DNA from: Methanomassiliicoccales archaeon
GTDB taxonomy: Archaea > Thermoplasmatota > Thermoplasmata > Methanomassiliicoccales > JACIVX01
Direction: 5' to 3'
DNA length: 64,000 nt
Assembly: GCA_029907465.1 (NCBI GenBank)
Contig: JARYLV010000002.1
Coordinates: 62,001-126,000, forward strand
Within the stretch, counting starts at the first letter, position 1, and every line of letters starts with the position of its first letter. Position numbers and translations under genes: made by a program. A model generated the notes under the pieces. That model was not told where the DNA came from and did not search any database. It saw nothing but the letters and a program-made list of their open reading frames with translations. This document shows, one piece after another, positions 18,541 through 26,433 of the stretch.

Positions 18541-19773
18541 TTACGCGCCAAACTTTTTCGACCGGTTGGCTTTATCAAGAAGGATCGGCATCAGATCTTT
18601 TCCGCGGATCCTCCCCAGGCCCCCCTCAAGGAATGAGGGTTCATCAAACTGCTCGACAGCATCTCTGATTCCGGACTCACAATATATTGTCACAGGAACT
18701 GGATCTCCACTGTGATCTCTGATTTCAACAGGAGAGCAATGATCCGCAAGGATCGCGACGACAGTATCCGATGGAATGGATGTCCTCAGATAACCTATCA
18801 TCGAGTCGACCCGTTCGATTATTTCGATTTTTTTGCGGGCATCACCGTCATGGGAAGCGATATCAGTCGCCTTCACGTTAAGGAGGACGAGGTCTTTTGA
18901 TTCAAGCAGCTCGGCAACGCGTTCTGCCTTCGCTATCATGTTTGTATCGATACCGCCCGTGGCACCTGGAACATTTGCCACTTCCATGCCACAGATCCTG
19001 CATATCCCCTTTACGAGAGAAACCCCTGCAACGCAAGCTGCAGACACTCCCCATTTTTCTTCTAGCCGCTGGATATCAGGAAAGGTGCCAGCCCCTCGAG
19101 GCAAAATGACGTTTGCTTCGGGTTTTCCTTCCTCTTTCCTCTTCAAATTAACAGGATGGGTCCTCAGTATCTTCCTAGATTCTTCAACAAAAGTATTCAC
19201 GATCCTTGCGGTTTTCGCTGCTTCTGGGACGAGCGGCTTGCATTCCTGGATCTGTGAGCTTTCATGCGGATCCACATCTGTTACAAATGGCGATAGCCCC
19301 TCCCCCCTCAAGAGCAAGACAGCCCTGTGCTCGGTCGCCTCCTTAACAATAACTTGGACATCCTCTATTCTCAAATTTGAAAGAGAAGAGATGAGTTCTG
19401 TCGTTTCTGGTTGCTTTATCCTTCCCGCCCGCCTATCAACGATATTTCCCTGTTGATCAATTGTGGCAAAATTGCAGCGGAATGCGATATCCCCTTTTTG
19501 CCCGACCAGTCCGATTCCTGCGGCTTCGAAAGGCCCTCTTCCTGTGTAGACCTGATAAGGATCATATCCTAATATCGCTAAATGAGAAGTGTCACTACCT
19601 GGTCTAATGCCCGGAGCGATGATGTCTATAAGTCCGTTCACACCGTTTTCAGCATACCAATTAAGATTTGGCCGCTTCGCGCATTGCAAAGGTGTTCTCC
19701 AATTGAGTTCTCTGACAGCCCTGTCACCCATGCCATCAATAACCACAATGAGGATCTTCCTCTGAGGATGCAT
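18541..19773 (-). CDS. apgM: 2,3-bisphosphoglycerate-independent phosphoglycerate mutase (archaeal type)
   Basis: Glycolytic/gluconeogenic enzyme interconverting 3- and 2-phosphoglycerate, from the alkaline-phosphatase superfamily. The N-terminal metal motif is VVIDGMGDR. The nucleophile region is PGSDTSHLAILGYDP, followed by YTGRGPFEAAG, and the C-terminal metal ligands are in NVKATDIASHDGD and LADHCSP. The 410-residue length fits the archaeal ApgM family. Start ATG 19773 (MHPQRK) is preferred over 19818, which only adds a hydrophobic tail upstream of the conserved start. Together with the ferredoxin oxidoreductase genes nearby it points to glycolysis/gluconeogenesis through pyruvate. Confidence 0.93.
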   Translation of the reverse strand: MHPQRKILIVVIDGMGDRAVRELNWRTPLQCAKRPNLNWYAENGVNGLIDIIAPGIRPGSDTSHLAILGYDPYQVYTGRGPFEAAGIGLVGQKGDIAFRCNFATIDQQGNIVDRRAGRIKQPETTELISSLSNLRIEDVQVIVKEATEHRAVLLLRGEGLSPFVTDVDPHESSQIQECKPLVPEAAKTARIVNTFVEESRKILRTHPVNLKRKEEGKPEANVILPRGAGTFPDIQRLEEKWGVSAACVAGVSLVKGICRICGMEVANVPGATGGIDTNMIAKAERVAELLESKDLVLLNVKATDIASHDGDARKKIEIIERVDSMIGYLRTSIPSDTVVAILADHCSPVEIRDHSGDPVPVTIYCESGIRDAVEQFDEPSFLEGGLGRIRGKDLMPILLDKANRSKKFGA

Positions 19774-19821
19774 TACTATCGATGGGGTATTCGTTCGGAT
19801 ATAGAAAAATATCACCAATTA

Positions 19822-20214
19822 TTAGACAGCGACCTCTGGTCGTTCTCGAGACCAAACTGTATCTGGAAGTGTGTCATATATGTTGACAATTTCATCCTTT
19901 GTGGCGGTCAGTTTCCGAGCTTCATGTAGAATCTCTTCAATATTTAGTTCCCAGTAAAAGATTCTCCAACTCCTACCATTCGGGAGAATTGTTTCCTCCC
20001 AATTTGTCTTCAATAATTTGAGATCTTGCAGGAAGTAAAATAGACGGCGATCTTCCTGATCTAGGATATTATCTATTACGACCTCCCCATAACCGAAGTA
20101 ATTAAGGATACGTAGCGCTAGCTCCTTAGCCATCTGCCCATTCACGCCGACCTTGCTTGCGATGACTTTTGCTAGTATCTCTGGAGCAATGGGGGGGTTT
20201 TCGGTCATAATCAT
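19822..20214 (-). CDS. Small paralogous family protein (possibly DUF6015), copy 1
   Basis: 130-residue soluble protein with no assigned function. It shares a layout with the protein at 48233-48595: an N-terminal helical segment, a core with FGYGEVVIDNILDQEDRRLFYFL, then a GRSWRIFYWEL block and the closing motif IYDTLPDTVWSRE. The short charged sequence with a WRI-YW strand looks like a winged-helix or similar nucleic-acid-binding fold. I recall a Thermoplasmata-restricted family of this type (DUF6015) but cannot confirm it here. Start ATG 20214 or 20208. Immediately downstream of apgM's start region, same strand. Confidence 0.75.
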   Translation of the reverse strand: MIMTENPPIAPEILAKVIASKVGVNGQMAKELALRILNYFGYGEVVIDNILDQEDRRLFYFLQDLKLLKTNWEETILPNGRSWRIFYWELNIEEILHEARKLTATKDEIVNIYDTLPDTVWSRERPEVAV

Positions 20215-20808
20215 ATTAAAAATTATTCTGGGGCTTCTGATATAAATAGATTGCCTCGAAACAATTTTGTCGATCCGATTGATCTGGAGCTGAATAACAC
20301 GGAAAGCCAGTATCTCTCAAAATAAAGAAATATTTCATTTAATGTCGTAAACCGTATGTTGGTTGCAGGGCATAAGGAACGATTATTAGTGGCGATAGAA
20401 ACTCGCATAAGGCGATCCGATTTATAATATCCCTAGTAATGCCTGACAGTCCACAAGAAACGCCGAGATCTCTCTGCAATCCTTCACTTTGTGCAATTTG
20501 AAAAGACCGATTACGATAAGTGCTAGATGATAAGACCCTCCGACAATGAAAACGTCAGTACCCCGTTTTGGTAGCCTATGATCAGCATATTCATTGACAC
20601 AAATTGTGCTCACAATGCCACAGGCAAGCGCCATTTCTTAACTATTCATATTATTCGAATCAGTTCGCCAATATCGAATCATAACGAATGTCATTTCCTT
20701 AACCAAAAATGTTCAATTTATGAGAATTTGGAATTTTCACTCACACAAGCAAACTTGGAGGAATGAAGACACTGAATGTACGCAGAATATTTCGTATAAT
20801 TCAAAAGG
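20215..20808. other. Intergenic stretch, doubtful small ORF
   Basis: About 590 bases between the small paralogous gene and tRNA-Leu. A 70-codon minus-strand frame (20422-20634) gives a plausible but unsupported peptide with a hydrophobic middle (FIVGGSYHLALIVIGLF). It has no Shine-Dalgarno sequence and no recognised family, so I leave it uncalled. Nothing else stands out. Confidence 0.35.
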
Positions 20809-20893
20809 TGCAGGGGGTGCGATTTGAACGCACGGACCCCTTCGGGACAAGGTCCTAAGCCTTGCGCCGTTGGCCAGGCTTGGCTACCCCTGC
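20809..20893 (-). tRNA. tRNA-Leu(TAG)
   Basis: On the minus strand: acceptor GCAGGGG/CCCCTGC, D-stem GCC/GGC, anticodon stem CAAGG/CCTTG around the loop CTTAGGA (anticodon TAG), a long variable arm (CCC-GAA-GGG) as expected for a class II tRNA, T-stem GTGCG/CGCAC with TTCAAAT, and discriminator A. No intron. The 3' CCA is not encoded (ACCT follows). Confidence 0.97.
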
Positions 20894-20912
20894 GTCACGG
20901 CTGGATGTGTTC

Positions 20913-20924
20913 ATAAGTATATAA
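20913..20924 (-). promoter_or_regulatory. TATA element for tRNA-Leu
   Basis: On the minus strand TTATATACTTAT lies about 25 bases upstream of the mature 5' end of tRNA-Leu, the normal distance for an archaeal TATA box. Confidence 0.6.
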
Positions 20925-21019
20925 GCTCTTAGCGACAGTGGGTCAAAGACAGAATTGAAGTTCCATCATCGAATATGAAACCCCTTATTGTATTATTCAT
21001 GGAGTCACTGGTTGAGATA

Positions 21020-21478
21020 TTAATTAGTCTGCGAACTTGAATTCGATGATTTCTTTTTAATCAACGACTCGAAGTATTCCCTGGCCGCATTGATCGCGCG
21101 CTCGTAAGTACTAGGATAAGCTTTTGCTTTTCCCTTGACAGCGATTACATCCTCACCATCCGTTAGAACAAGTTGTTCGTGATATGCGAGCTGCTTATCA
21201 AATCTGAAATAGACAAATCCCTCATCATCCATTCTCCGTTCCAATGTATCAATAATCTTTTTCAGATCGCCCAGACTCAGTCTATTAAGAAATGCATCAA
21301 TTTCAGATTTTTTTCTCAGAATTGATTCGAGAATTGTGATGGGATTGCCATGATAGCCAGTTGACAATGATCGCTTGAACTCCTTTGTACCCGAAACAAA
21401 TTGCAGGGCTTTAATGACTTTATTCTCGTCTTCTGTAGCATTTACGAAGACTCTAAAAAAAAGACTATGGAATACCAT
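21020..21478 (-). CDS. Exosome-associated RNA-binding protein (COG1325-like)
   Basis: 152-residue protein of the archaeal RNA_binding (PF01877-type) family, predicted from gene context in other archaea to work with the exosome. Recognisable are the start FRVFVNATEDENKVIKAL, the middle YHGNPITILE, and the end FRFDKQLAYHEQLVLTDGEDVIAVKGKAKAYP. ATG 21478 (MVFHSLFFRVFV) is chosen because homology starts there; the frame is open to 21601. Here it stands apart from exosome genes, ahead of the oppositely oriented por operon. Confidence 0.8.
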   Translation of the reverse strand: MVFHSLFFRVFVNATEDENKVIKALQFVSGTKEFKRSLSTGYHGNPITILESILRKKSEIDAFLNRLSLGDLKKIIDTLERRMDDEGFVYFRFDKQLAYHEQLVLTDGEDVIAVKGKAKAYPSTYERAINAAREYFESLIKKKSSNSSSQTN

Positions 21479-21664
21479 CGTCCCAACATTTGCAAGAATA
21501 GTATTATTTCTTTTTGATGAGATGTGTGATAACTCAGGGCGGTTCAAAAAAAGTGAAAACCGTATCGACATCAACGGAAAACGAGTGCTAATAAATGGCA
21601 CGGATATGAAAAATGTGGAAAATGCTTATAATCACAAAGAAACTTGACCGCCTTGGTGTAATAA

Positions 21665-22216
21665 ATGATCGAAATCCGCATTCATGGACGAGGCGGTCAA
21701 GGAGCCGTTGTGGCTTCCGAGATTCTCGCCCGCGCTGCCGTCAAAGATGGCATGCGAGTTGCAGCTTTTCCATTCTTTGGGGTGGAAAGGCGAGGCGCAC
21801 CAGTAACAGCTTTCTGCAGAATTGATGAAAAACCTATCAGAATTCATGCTGGCATCTATGAACCAGATTATGTGATCGTTCTTGATCCGAAACTCATGGA
21901 ATTCGTCGATGTATGTCAGGGATTGAAGCAAAATGGCGAGATATTGATGAACACGATAAGAAGCAAAGAAGAACTCGGAATCAACAAGCCCAACAAGACG
22001 TGGACTGTTGATGCCACTGGTATTGCATTGAAGCACGGACTCGGGAGCGAAACCGCTCCAATTGTCAACACTGCGATCGTTGGAGCATTTGTGCGAATCT
22101 TTCCAAAGATATCACTCGATTCTGTTTTGAAGAGCATCGAGGAAGCTGCCCCGACCAAAAAAGAAGCAAATGTCGCTGCTGCCAAAGAGGCCTATTATAT
22201 GGTCAAGGAGGCGTAA
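21665..22216 (+). CDS. porC: 2-oxoacid:ferredoxin oxidoreductase, gamma subunit
   Basis: 183-residue gamma subunit. It begins with the family hallmark IRIHGRGGQGAVVASEILARAA and has FFGVERRGAPVTAF and APIVNTAIVGAF. In the four-subunit enzyme it forms the CoA-side module of pyruvate (or related 2-oxoacid) oxidative decarboxylation to acyl-CoA with reduction of ferredoxin. First gene of a gamma-delta-alpha-beta operon with gaps of two bases or overlaps. Pyruvate is the likely substrate from the subunit order and overall likeness, but 2-oxoisovalerate cannot be excluded. Confidence 0.92.
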   Translation: MIEIRIHGRGGQGAVVASEILARAAVKDGMRVAAFPFFGVERRGAPVTAFCRIDEKPIRIHAGIYEPDYVIVLDPKLMEFVDVCQGLKQNGEILMNTIRSKEELGINKPNKTWTVDATGIALKHGLGSETAPIVNTAIVGAFVRIFPKISLDSVLKSIEEAAPTKKEANVAAAKEAYYMVKEA

Positions 22217-22218
22217 TA

Positions 22219-22506
22219 ATGGTGGAAATGCCGAAGACATATAAGGATCTACCCTCTACACCGATCACATTTTTCACTACAGAGGACAACAAAACCGGTA
22301 CCTGGCGGACGATCAGACCAGTCATCGACAAGGAGAAATGTACGAGATGCTACATCTGCTGGAAATTCTGCCCCGATTTAAGCATCGAAGTCGAAAAAGA
22401 AGGCGATTATCCTAGCGTCGATTACGATCACTGCAAAGGGTGCGGGATTTGCGCTAACGAATGTCCCTCTGATGCGATTACGATGGAAAAGGAGATGGGA
22501 AAATGA
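22219..22506 (+). CDS. porD: 2-oxoacid:ferredoxin oxidoreductase, delta (ferredoxin) subunit
   Basis: 95-residue ferredoxin-type subunit carrying two [4Fe-4S] cluster motifs: CTRCYICWKFCP and CKGCGICANECP. It passes electrons from the TPP/iron-sulfur core to external ferredoxin. The N-terminal 40 residues (TWRTIRPVIDKEKC) match the usual PorD lead-in. Its stop overlaps the alpha subunit start (ATGA-type overlap), showing tight translational coupling. Confidence 0.95.
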   Translation: MVEMPKTYKDLPSTPITFFTTEDNKTGTWRTIRPVIDKEKCTRCYICWKFCPDLSIEVEKEGDYPSVDYDHCKGCGICANECPSDAITMEKEMGK

Positions 22507-23690
22507 TAGAAGTGATGACAGCCAATTATGCGGCTGCGTACGCTGTTAAGCTAGCTCGAGTTGGAGTAATTGCCGCTTACCCAATTACGCCTCAGAGCAG
22601 TATTTCTGAGAAACTAGCGGAAATGTATGTTAAGGGAGAGCTCTCAGGCAAGTATTTTTTGGTCGAAAGTGAGCATAGCGCAATGTCAATGCTCATCGGC
22701 GCTTCGTACGCTGGGGCAAGAACATTCACCGCGACGTCATCACACGGTCTCGCCCTGATGCATGAAATGCTGTTCTGGGCAGTTGGTGCGAGAAGACCGA
22801 TCGTCATGGCGGTCGTGGCGCGGGCACTTGCTCCCCCATGGAACATATGGGGAGACCATATGGATGTGATGAGCGAACGGGATACAGGTTGGATGCAGTT
22901 CTTTTGCGAGAACAATCAAGAAACACTCGACACGATCCTCATGGCGTATAAGATCTCTGAAGATCGGTCAGTGATGTTGCCCTCAATGGTCATCGAGGAC
23001 GGTTTCATTCTTTCCCACACCTATGAAGCAGTCGATATTCCAGATCAGGATGAAGTCGATGATTTTCTCCCGCCATTCGATCCAGAATGGAAAATCGATT
23101 TCGACGATCCAAGGAGATTCGGTGGTCTCACAATGCCAGACTGGTGGTCAGAATTCAGGTATAGGATTGCACTTGATCAAGAGGTAGCGAAGAAGAAAAT
23201 TGTGGAAGTCGATAAAGAATTTGAAAGAAGATTCGGCAGGAGCTATGGAGGTCTTGTAGAATTTTACAACTGCGATGATGCAGAAGTGGCCCTCGTTCTA
23301 GCTGGGTCTGCAGTCGGCACGGCAAAAGAAGTTTCCGATAAGATGCGTGAGAGAGGGAAGAAGGTCGGTGTCGTCAAACTCAAGACCCTTAGACCCTTCC
23401 CGGCTGAGGAGCTAAAGAAACTCAATGATATGGTACCCGTAGTCGGCGTGTTCGATAGGAGCTATACATTCGGATACGGCGGCGCATTGTACTCAGAAGT
23501 GAAGAACGGAATTTATGTCCCAGGTGGAGAAGTCCTTGTCAAAGACTATGTTGGTGGGATGGGTGGTAAAGACTTTACGCCGAAGAACATGGAGTTTATC
23601 TTTGAAGACCTCCTCAAGATCAAAAAGGAAGGGAAAGTGGATAGGATGGTCGAATGGATTAATATAAAAGATGGAACGGGGAGGTGGTAG
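22503..23690 (+). CDS. porA: 2-oxoacid:ferredoxin oxidoreductase, alpha subunit
   Basis: 395-residue alpha subunit with the pyrimidine-binding domain (AAYPITPQSSISEKLAE, VESEHSAMSMLIGASYAGART) and the C-terminal domain with LVLAGSAVGTAKEV and VKLKTLRPFPAEEL. Together with the beta subunit it forms the TPP-binding site. Its end overlaps the GTG start of the beta gene by seven bases. The four-gene order gamma-delta-alpha-beta is the common archaeal arrangement. Confidence 0.95.
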   Translation: MIEVMTANYAAAYAVKLARVGVIAAYPITPQSSISEKLAEMYVKGELSGKYFLVESEHSAMSMLIGASYAGARTFTATSSHGLALMHEMLFWAVGARRPIVMAVVARALAPPWNIWGDHMDVMSERDTGWMQFFCENNQETLDTILMAYKISEDRSVMLPSMVIEDGFILSHTYEAVDIPDQDEVDDFLPPFDPEWKIDFDDPRRFGGLTMPDWWSEFRYRIALDQEVAKKKIVEVDKEFERRFGRSYGGLVEFYNCDDAEVALVLAGSAVGTAKEVSDKMRERGKKVGVVKLKTLRPFPAEELKKLNDMVPVVGVFDRSYTFGYGGALYSEVKNGIYVPGGEVLVKDYVGGMGGKDFTPKNMEFIFEDLLKIKKEGKVDRMVEWINIKDGTGRW

Positions 23691-24589
23691 ATATCCCCAA
23701 ATTTACGATTCCAAAAGAAGAATATGTATGTAAAGGACACAGTGCATGTCCTGGTTGTGGGACTCCGCTTGCCTTTCGTTACACCTTAAAGGCCCTTGGC
23801 AAGCGAACAGTACTGAATATCCCTGCGGGTTGCGGTGGCGTCATACTTGGTATCTGGCCGAGTTATGCCCTGAAAGTTCCTGTCGTTGACAATGCATTTG
23901 AGTGCACAGCGGCCGTAGCCGATGGTATAAGGGCTGGATTCGATGTACTCGGTGTCAAGGATGCATATGTTGTAGGATGGGCTGGCGATGGCGGGACGGT
24001 CGACATCGGTCTTCAGGCGCTTTCTGCTGCAGTTGACCGCAATGCAGACATCATCTATGTCATGCTAGACAATGAAGCATACATGAATACTGGGATTCAG
24101 AAAAGTGGTTGCACTCCGATAGGTGCGTGGACGACGACAACCCCAGTCGCCGATGGAAAAGGTTGGAACAGAACTCCAAAGAAGAGGATCATGGAAATGC
24201 TCGTTGCTAATGGGATCGCATACGGGGCGACCGTCAACGTTGCGTATCCAGAGGACTTCATTGCGAGGCTGAGAGAGGCGAAAGACATCAAAGGTACGAA
24301 ATTCATTCATGTCTTAGCTCCGTGCACACCGGGCTGGCGTATTGATCCTAGAAAGAGCATCGAAGTCGCGAGACTTGCAACACAGACTGGGATCTTTCCG
24401 CTCTATAAAGTAGAGAATGGAAAATACTCATTGACGAAAGAGATCAAGAATAGGAAACCCGTTCGAGAATATCTGATGATCCAGGGAAGATTCAGACATC
24501 TTTCAGAAGAAGCGATCAACGAGATACAAAAACTCGTCGATGAGGAATACGCGCGTCTCCTCAAGAAAATCAAGGACACAAATGAATAA
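23684..24589 (+). CDS. porB: 2-oxoacid:ferredoxin oxidoreductase, beta (TPP) subunit
   Basis: 301-residue beta subunit that binds the thiamine diphosphate phosphate group. It has the cluster cysteines in GHSACPGCG, the TPP motif GWAGDGGTVDIGLQAL followed by VMLDNEAYMNTGIQKS, and the closing PCTPGWRIDP. The GTG start is preceded by GGGGAG inside the end of porA. A T-rich stretch (24633-24639) beyond the stop probably ends the operon transcript. Confidence 0.95.
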   Translation: MVDIPKFTIPKEEYVCKGHSACPGCGTPLAFRYTLKALGKRTVLNIPAGCGGVILGIWPSYALKVPVVDNAFECTAAVADGIRAGFDVLGVKDAYVVGWAGDGGTVDIGLQALSAAVDRNADIIYVMLDNEAYMNTGIQKSGCTPIGAWTTTTPVADGKGWNRTPKKRIMEMLVANGIAYGATVNVAYPEDFIARLREAKDIKGTKFIHVLAPCTPGWRIDPRKSIEVARLATQTGIFPLYKVENGKYSLTKEIKNRKPVREYLMIQGRFRHLSEEAINEIQKLVDEEYARLLKKIKDTNE

Positions 24590-24632
24590 ACCGCGTGGCT
24601 ACGTCAATATTCCTCTTTCAATATTCCTTCTC

Positions 24633-24639
24633 TTTTTTT
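24633..24639 (+). terminator. T-run terminator after por operon
   Basis: CTTTTTTTA about 45 bases beyond porB. Archaeal transcription usually ends at such U-runs, aided by FttA. No hairpin precedes it. The converging ftsZ-like gene ends at 24809. Confidence 0.5.
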
Positions 24640-24808
24640 AGCACTCATCCATTTCCCAAAATCTGAACCCAATCCAAGACACTAATTCCTCCAGATCTTG
24701 CTCACTTTCCCCTCAGACTTGAACCTTTATTTGATTGATTCAGTCGTGACTCGGCCATCACTATCTCGAGCAGACCAGTCCTGTTTAAACCTTGTTCAAA
24801 CGAAACGG

Positions 24809-25618
24809 TCAATTCGAAACGAATTTGGCATTTGCGTTGCCAAATGGGTCTGGTTCACATCCGTTTCCAACAGCAGCGTGGATCAGTTCGGCTTCTGGGA
24901 TCTTCTTTTGGGAGAGTTCTTCAGCTTCTTCTTCATCGATATCCTCAAGCATTTCCTCAATATCTGATGCGATCTGAGTTATGAATGATTCACTGATTTT
25001 CGTGCATACCGATTCAATTATCTTGATAATGCTACGCTCCATGATAGAAAAGCTCTCCCATGCAGGTATGTCACCCGCAATTTCGAGAAGCTTGTCATTA
25101 TCTAGAACTAGTGTGGTCTCGGCAACTTCTTTGAGCTTTTTGATACCTTCAACCGCTTTTTTCCGGCATTCTTTTTCATGGGAAAACGGGTTGATCGCAA
25201 TAGCAAATGTTACAGCATCCAGTTCTTTTGCCACCTCGGCGACAACAGGTGCAGCGCCAGTGCCAGTTCCACCTCCCATCCCAGCTATGATGAACACGAT
25301 ATCGCTGCCCTTCAATACTTCTCGTAGAGTCTCTCGAGCACATTCTGCACAGTATTCTCCGACTTCAGGAAATCCACCAGCCCCTTTGCCATACGTTACA
25401 TCTTTGCCGATGAGGATTTTTTTATGTGCATCAATTGATTGTAGTTTCTTTTCATCTGTATTAACTGCGATCGTTTCAACGCTATTTTTGCAGTTCCAGT
25501 ATACGCTGTTCACGATGTTATTCCCTGCCCCACCACATCCCACGACTGAAATTCTCGGCTCAATCATCCCTTTGCTGAGCATTGCCATTATTTGCTCAGT
25601 TTTCATCGTCTTATCCAT
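24809..25618 (-). CDS. Truncated FtsZ-like GTPase
   Basis: 269-residue tubulin/FtsZ-superfamily protein. The GTP-binding half is well kept: VVGCGGAGNN (residues 26-34), IAVNTDEKKL, KGAGGFPEVGE, the tubulin signature GMGGGTGTGAAPV and the NPFSHE and LVLDNDKLLEIAGD segments. After the central helix the catalytic T7 loop (NLDFADV in FtsZ) is not recognisable (about TQIASDIEEML here), and the ~120-residue C-terminal domain is replaced by an acidic tail (EDIDEEEAEEL). So it should bind GTP but may not complete the active site of a neighbour or form normal filaments. Cotranscribed with an RHH regulator 92 bases upstream. It is likely a second, divergent FtsZ; a frameshift is unlikely because only ~220 non-coding bases follow. 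Confidence 0.88.
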   Translation of the reverse strand: MDKTMKTEQIMAMLSKGMIEPRISVVGCGGAGNNIVNSVYWNCKNSVETIAVNTDEKKLQSIDAHKKILIGKDVTYGKGAGGFPEVGEYCAECARETLREVLKGSDIVFIIAGMGGGTGTGAAPVVAEVAKELDAVTFAIAINPFSHEKECRKKAVEGIKKLKEVAETTLVLDNDKLLEIAGDIPAWESFSIMERSIIKIIESVCTKISESFITQIASDIEEMLEDIDEEEAEELSQKKIPEAELIHAAVGNGCEPDPFGNANAKFVSN

Positions 25619-25710
25619 ACTTAATCGGCCTCCTTCCCGAAATCTGGAGATGATTTAGATTGGCCCAATGGCTTTGCAGTAACAAAGCCGTGCATCCCAT
25701 CCCTTCTGGC

Positions 25711-26118
25711 CTATTCATCCCCAGTTTGATTCGATTTCCCCGCGAGAGGTCCAGAGTCCGGAACGATTTCCAGGGTCTCGCATTCGTTTTCATCCAGTCT
25801 CTTCTTGATTTCTTCGAGGAGCGATTTCGAAACGAACTCCCTTCTCACACACTCCTCAATCGCTTCGGATATGGAGTTATAGACACCCGCCCGAACAAGC
25901 CCCTCGATGACACGTAGGGCCAAGCGAGGGACCCTAATCATTACCTCTGTCCCCTGAGATCTGATCGCCTTGTCATCGTGTTTGCCCTCAATGAATGATC
26001 TTAGTGCGATTCTTGCTAGTTGGGATCTGCTCGTATACTCAGGATGCATCTTAAGGAACTCATCTAGGACCCTTAGTTCCTCTGAGCCTAGCCTGAGCGA
26101 TATCCTTTCCTCATTCAT
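25711..26118 (-). CDS. Ribbon-helix-helix regulator upstream of ftsZ-like gene
   Basis: 135-residue protein with two ribbon-helix-helix-like segments: ERISLRLGSEELRVLDEFLKM (residues 3-23; helix 2 in SRSQLARIALRSFIEG) and EVMIRVPRLALRVIEGLV (helix 2 in SISEAIEECVRREF). RHH proteins bind DNA as dimers through the beta-strand; a tandem protein could bind as a single chain pair. In haloarchaea the RHH protein CdrS is encoded with ftsZ2 and controls cell-division genes, and the same pairing here suggests a comparable role (inference). Start placed at ATG 26118 (MNEERISLRL); a longer frame reaches 26190, across the TATA region. A symmetric operator lies at 26158-26208. Confidence 0.8.
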   Translation of the reverse strand: MNEERISLRLGSEELRVLDEFLKMHPEYTSRSQLARIALRSFIEGKHDDKAIRSQGTEVMIRVPRLALRVIEGLVRAGVYNSISEAIEECVRREFVSKSLLEEIKKRLDENECETLEIVPDSGPLAGKSNQTGDE

Positions 26119-26157
26119 TGAACGCCAGTCCTCTGTCCCACCACGGGCGTCATACAT

Positions 26158-26208
26158 TATGACAAAAAAGATATTTATAGTTTGTTGCAAAAGTCATATT
26201 TTGTCATA
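26158..26208 (-). promoter_or_regulatory. Inverted-repeat operator/promoter of RHH-ftsZ-like operon
   Basis: Perfect ten-base inverted repeat TATGACAAAA (26158-26167) and TTTTGTCATA (26199-26208), with a related half-site GTCATATT (26193-26200) next to the distal arm. Between the arms the minus strand reads CTATAAATATC, a good archaeal TATA element about 55 bases before the RHH start. Flanking of the TATA box by symmetric sites is what an autorepressing RHH dimer would use. Confidence 0.6.
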
Positions 26209-26433
26209 CTAATCATCCCAAGAAAACCGAAGCGCTTTTCTTCCCCCGATTCTCATTGATGTGAATGAGACAACGAAACAGTCCTTTGTGAGCTGAATTG
26301 GAGATACATATTTGGGGTCTACATCTTGATAATTCTTTGATCAAATGAAATTTCCAGTCGGCGGAGCTCCCGTCAGTACCTGTTATCGAAAATATCTTTT
26401 AAATCCTTCCGTATACCGTGCCAAAGGTATAAC

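Noticed and set aside
18541-19773. Plus-strand frames of up to 207 codons across apgM
   Set aside because: They lie antisense to a full-length, motif-complete phosphoglycerate mutase and show no features of their own.
20422-20634. 70-codon minus-strand frame between the small paralogous gene and tRNA-Leu
   Set aside because: No Shine-Dalgarno, no family features; not enough to call a gene.
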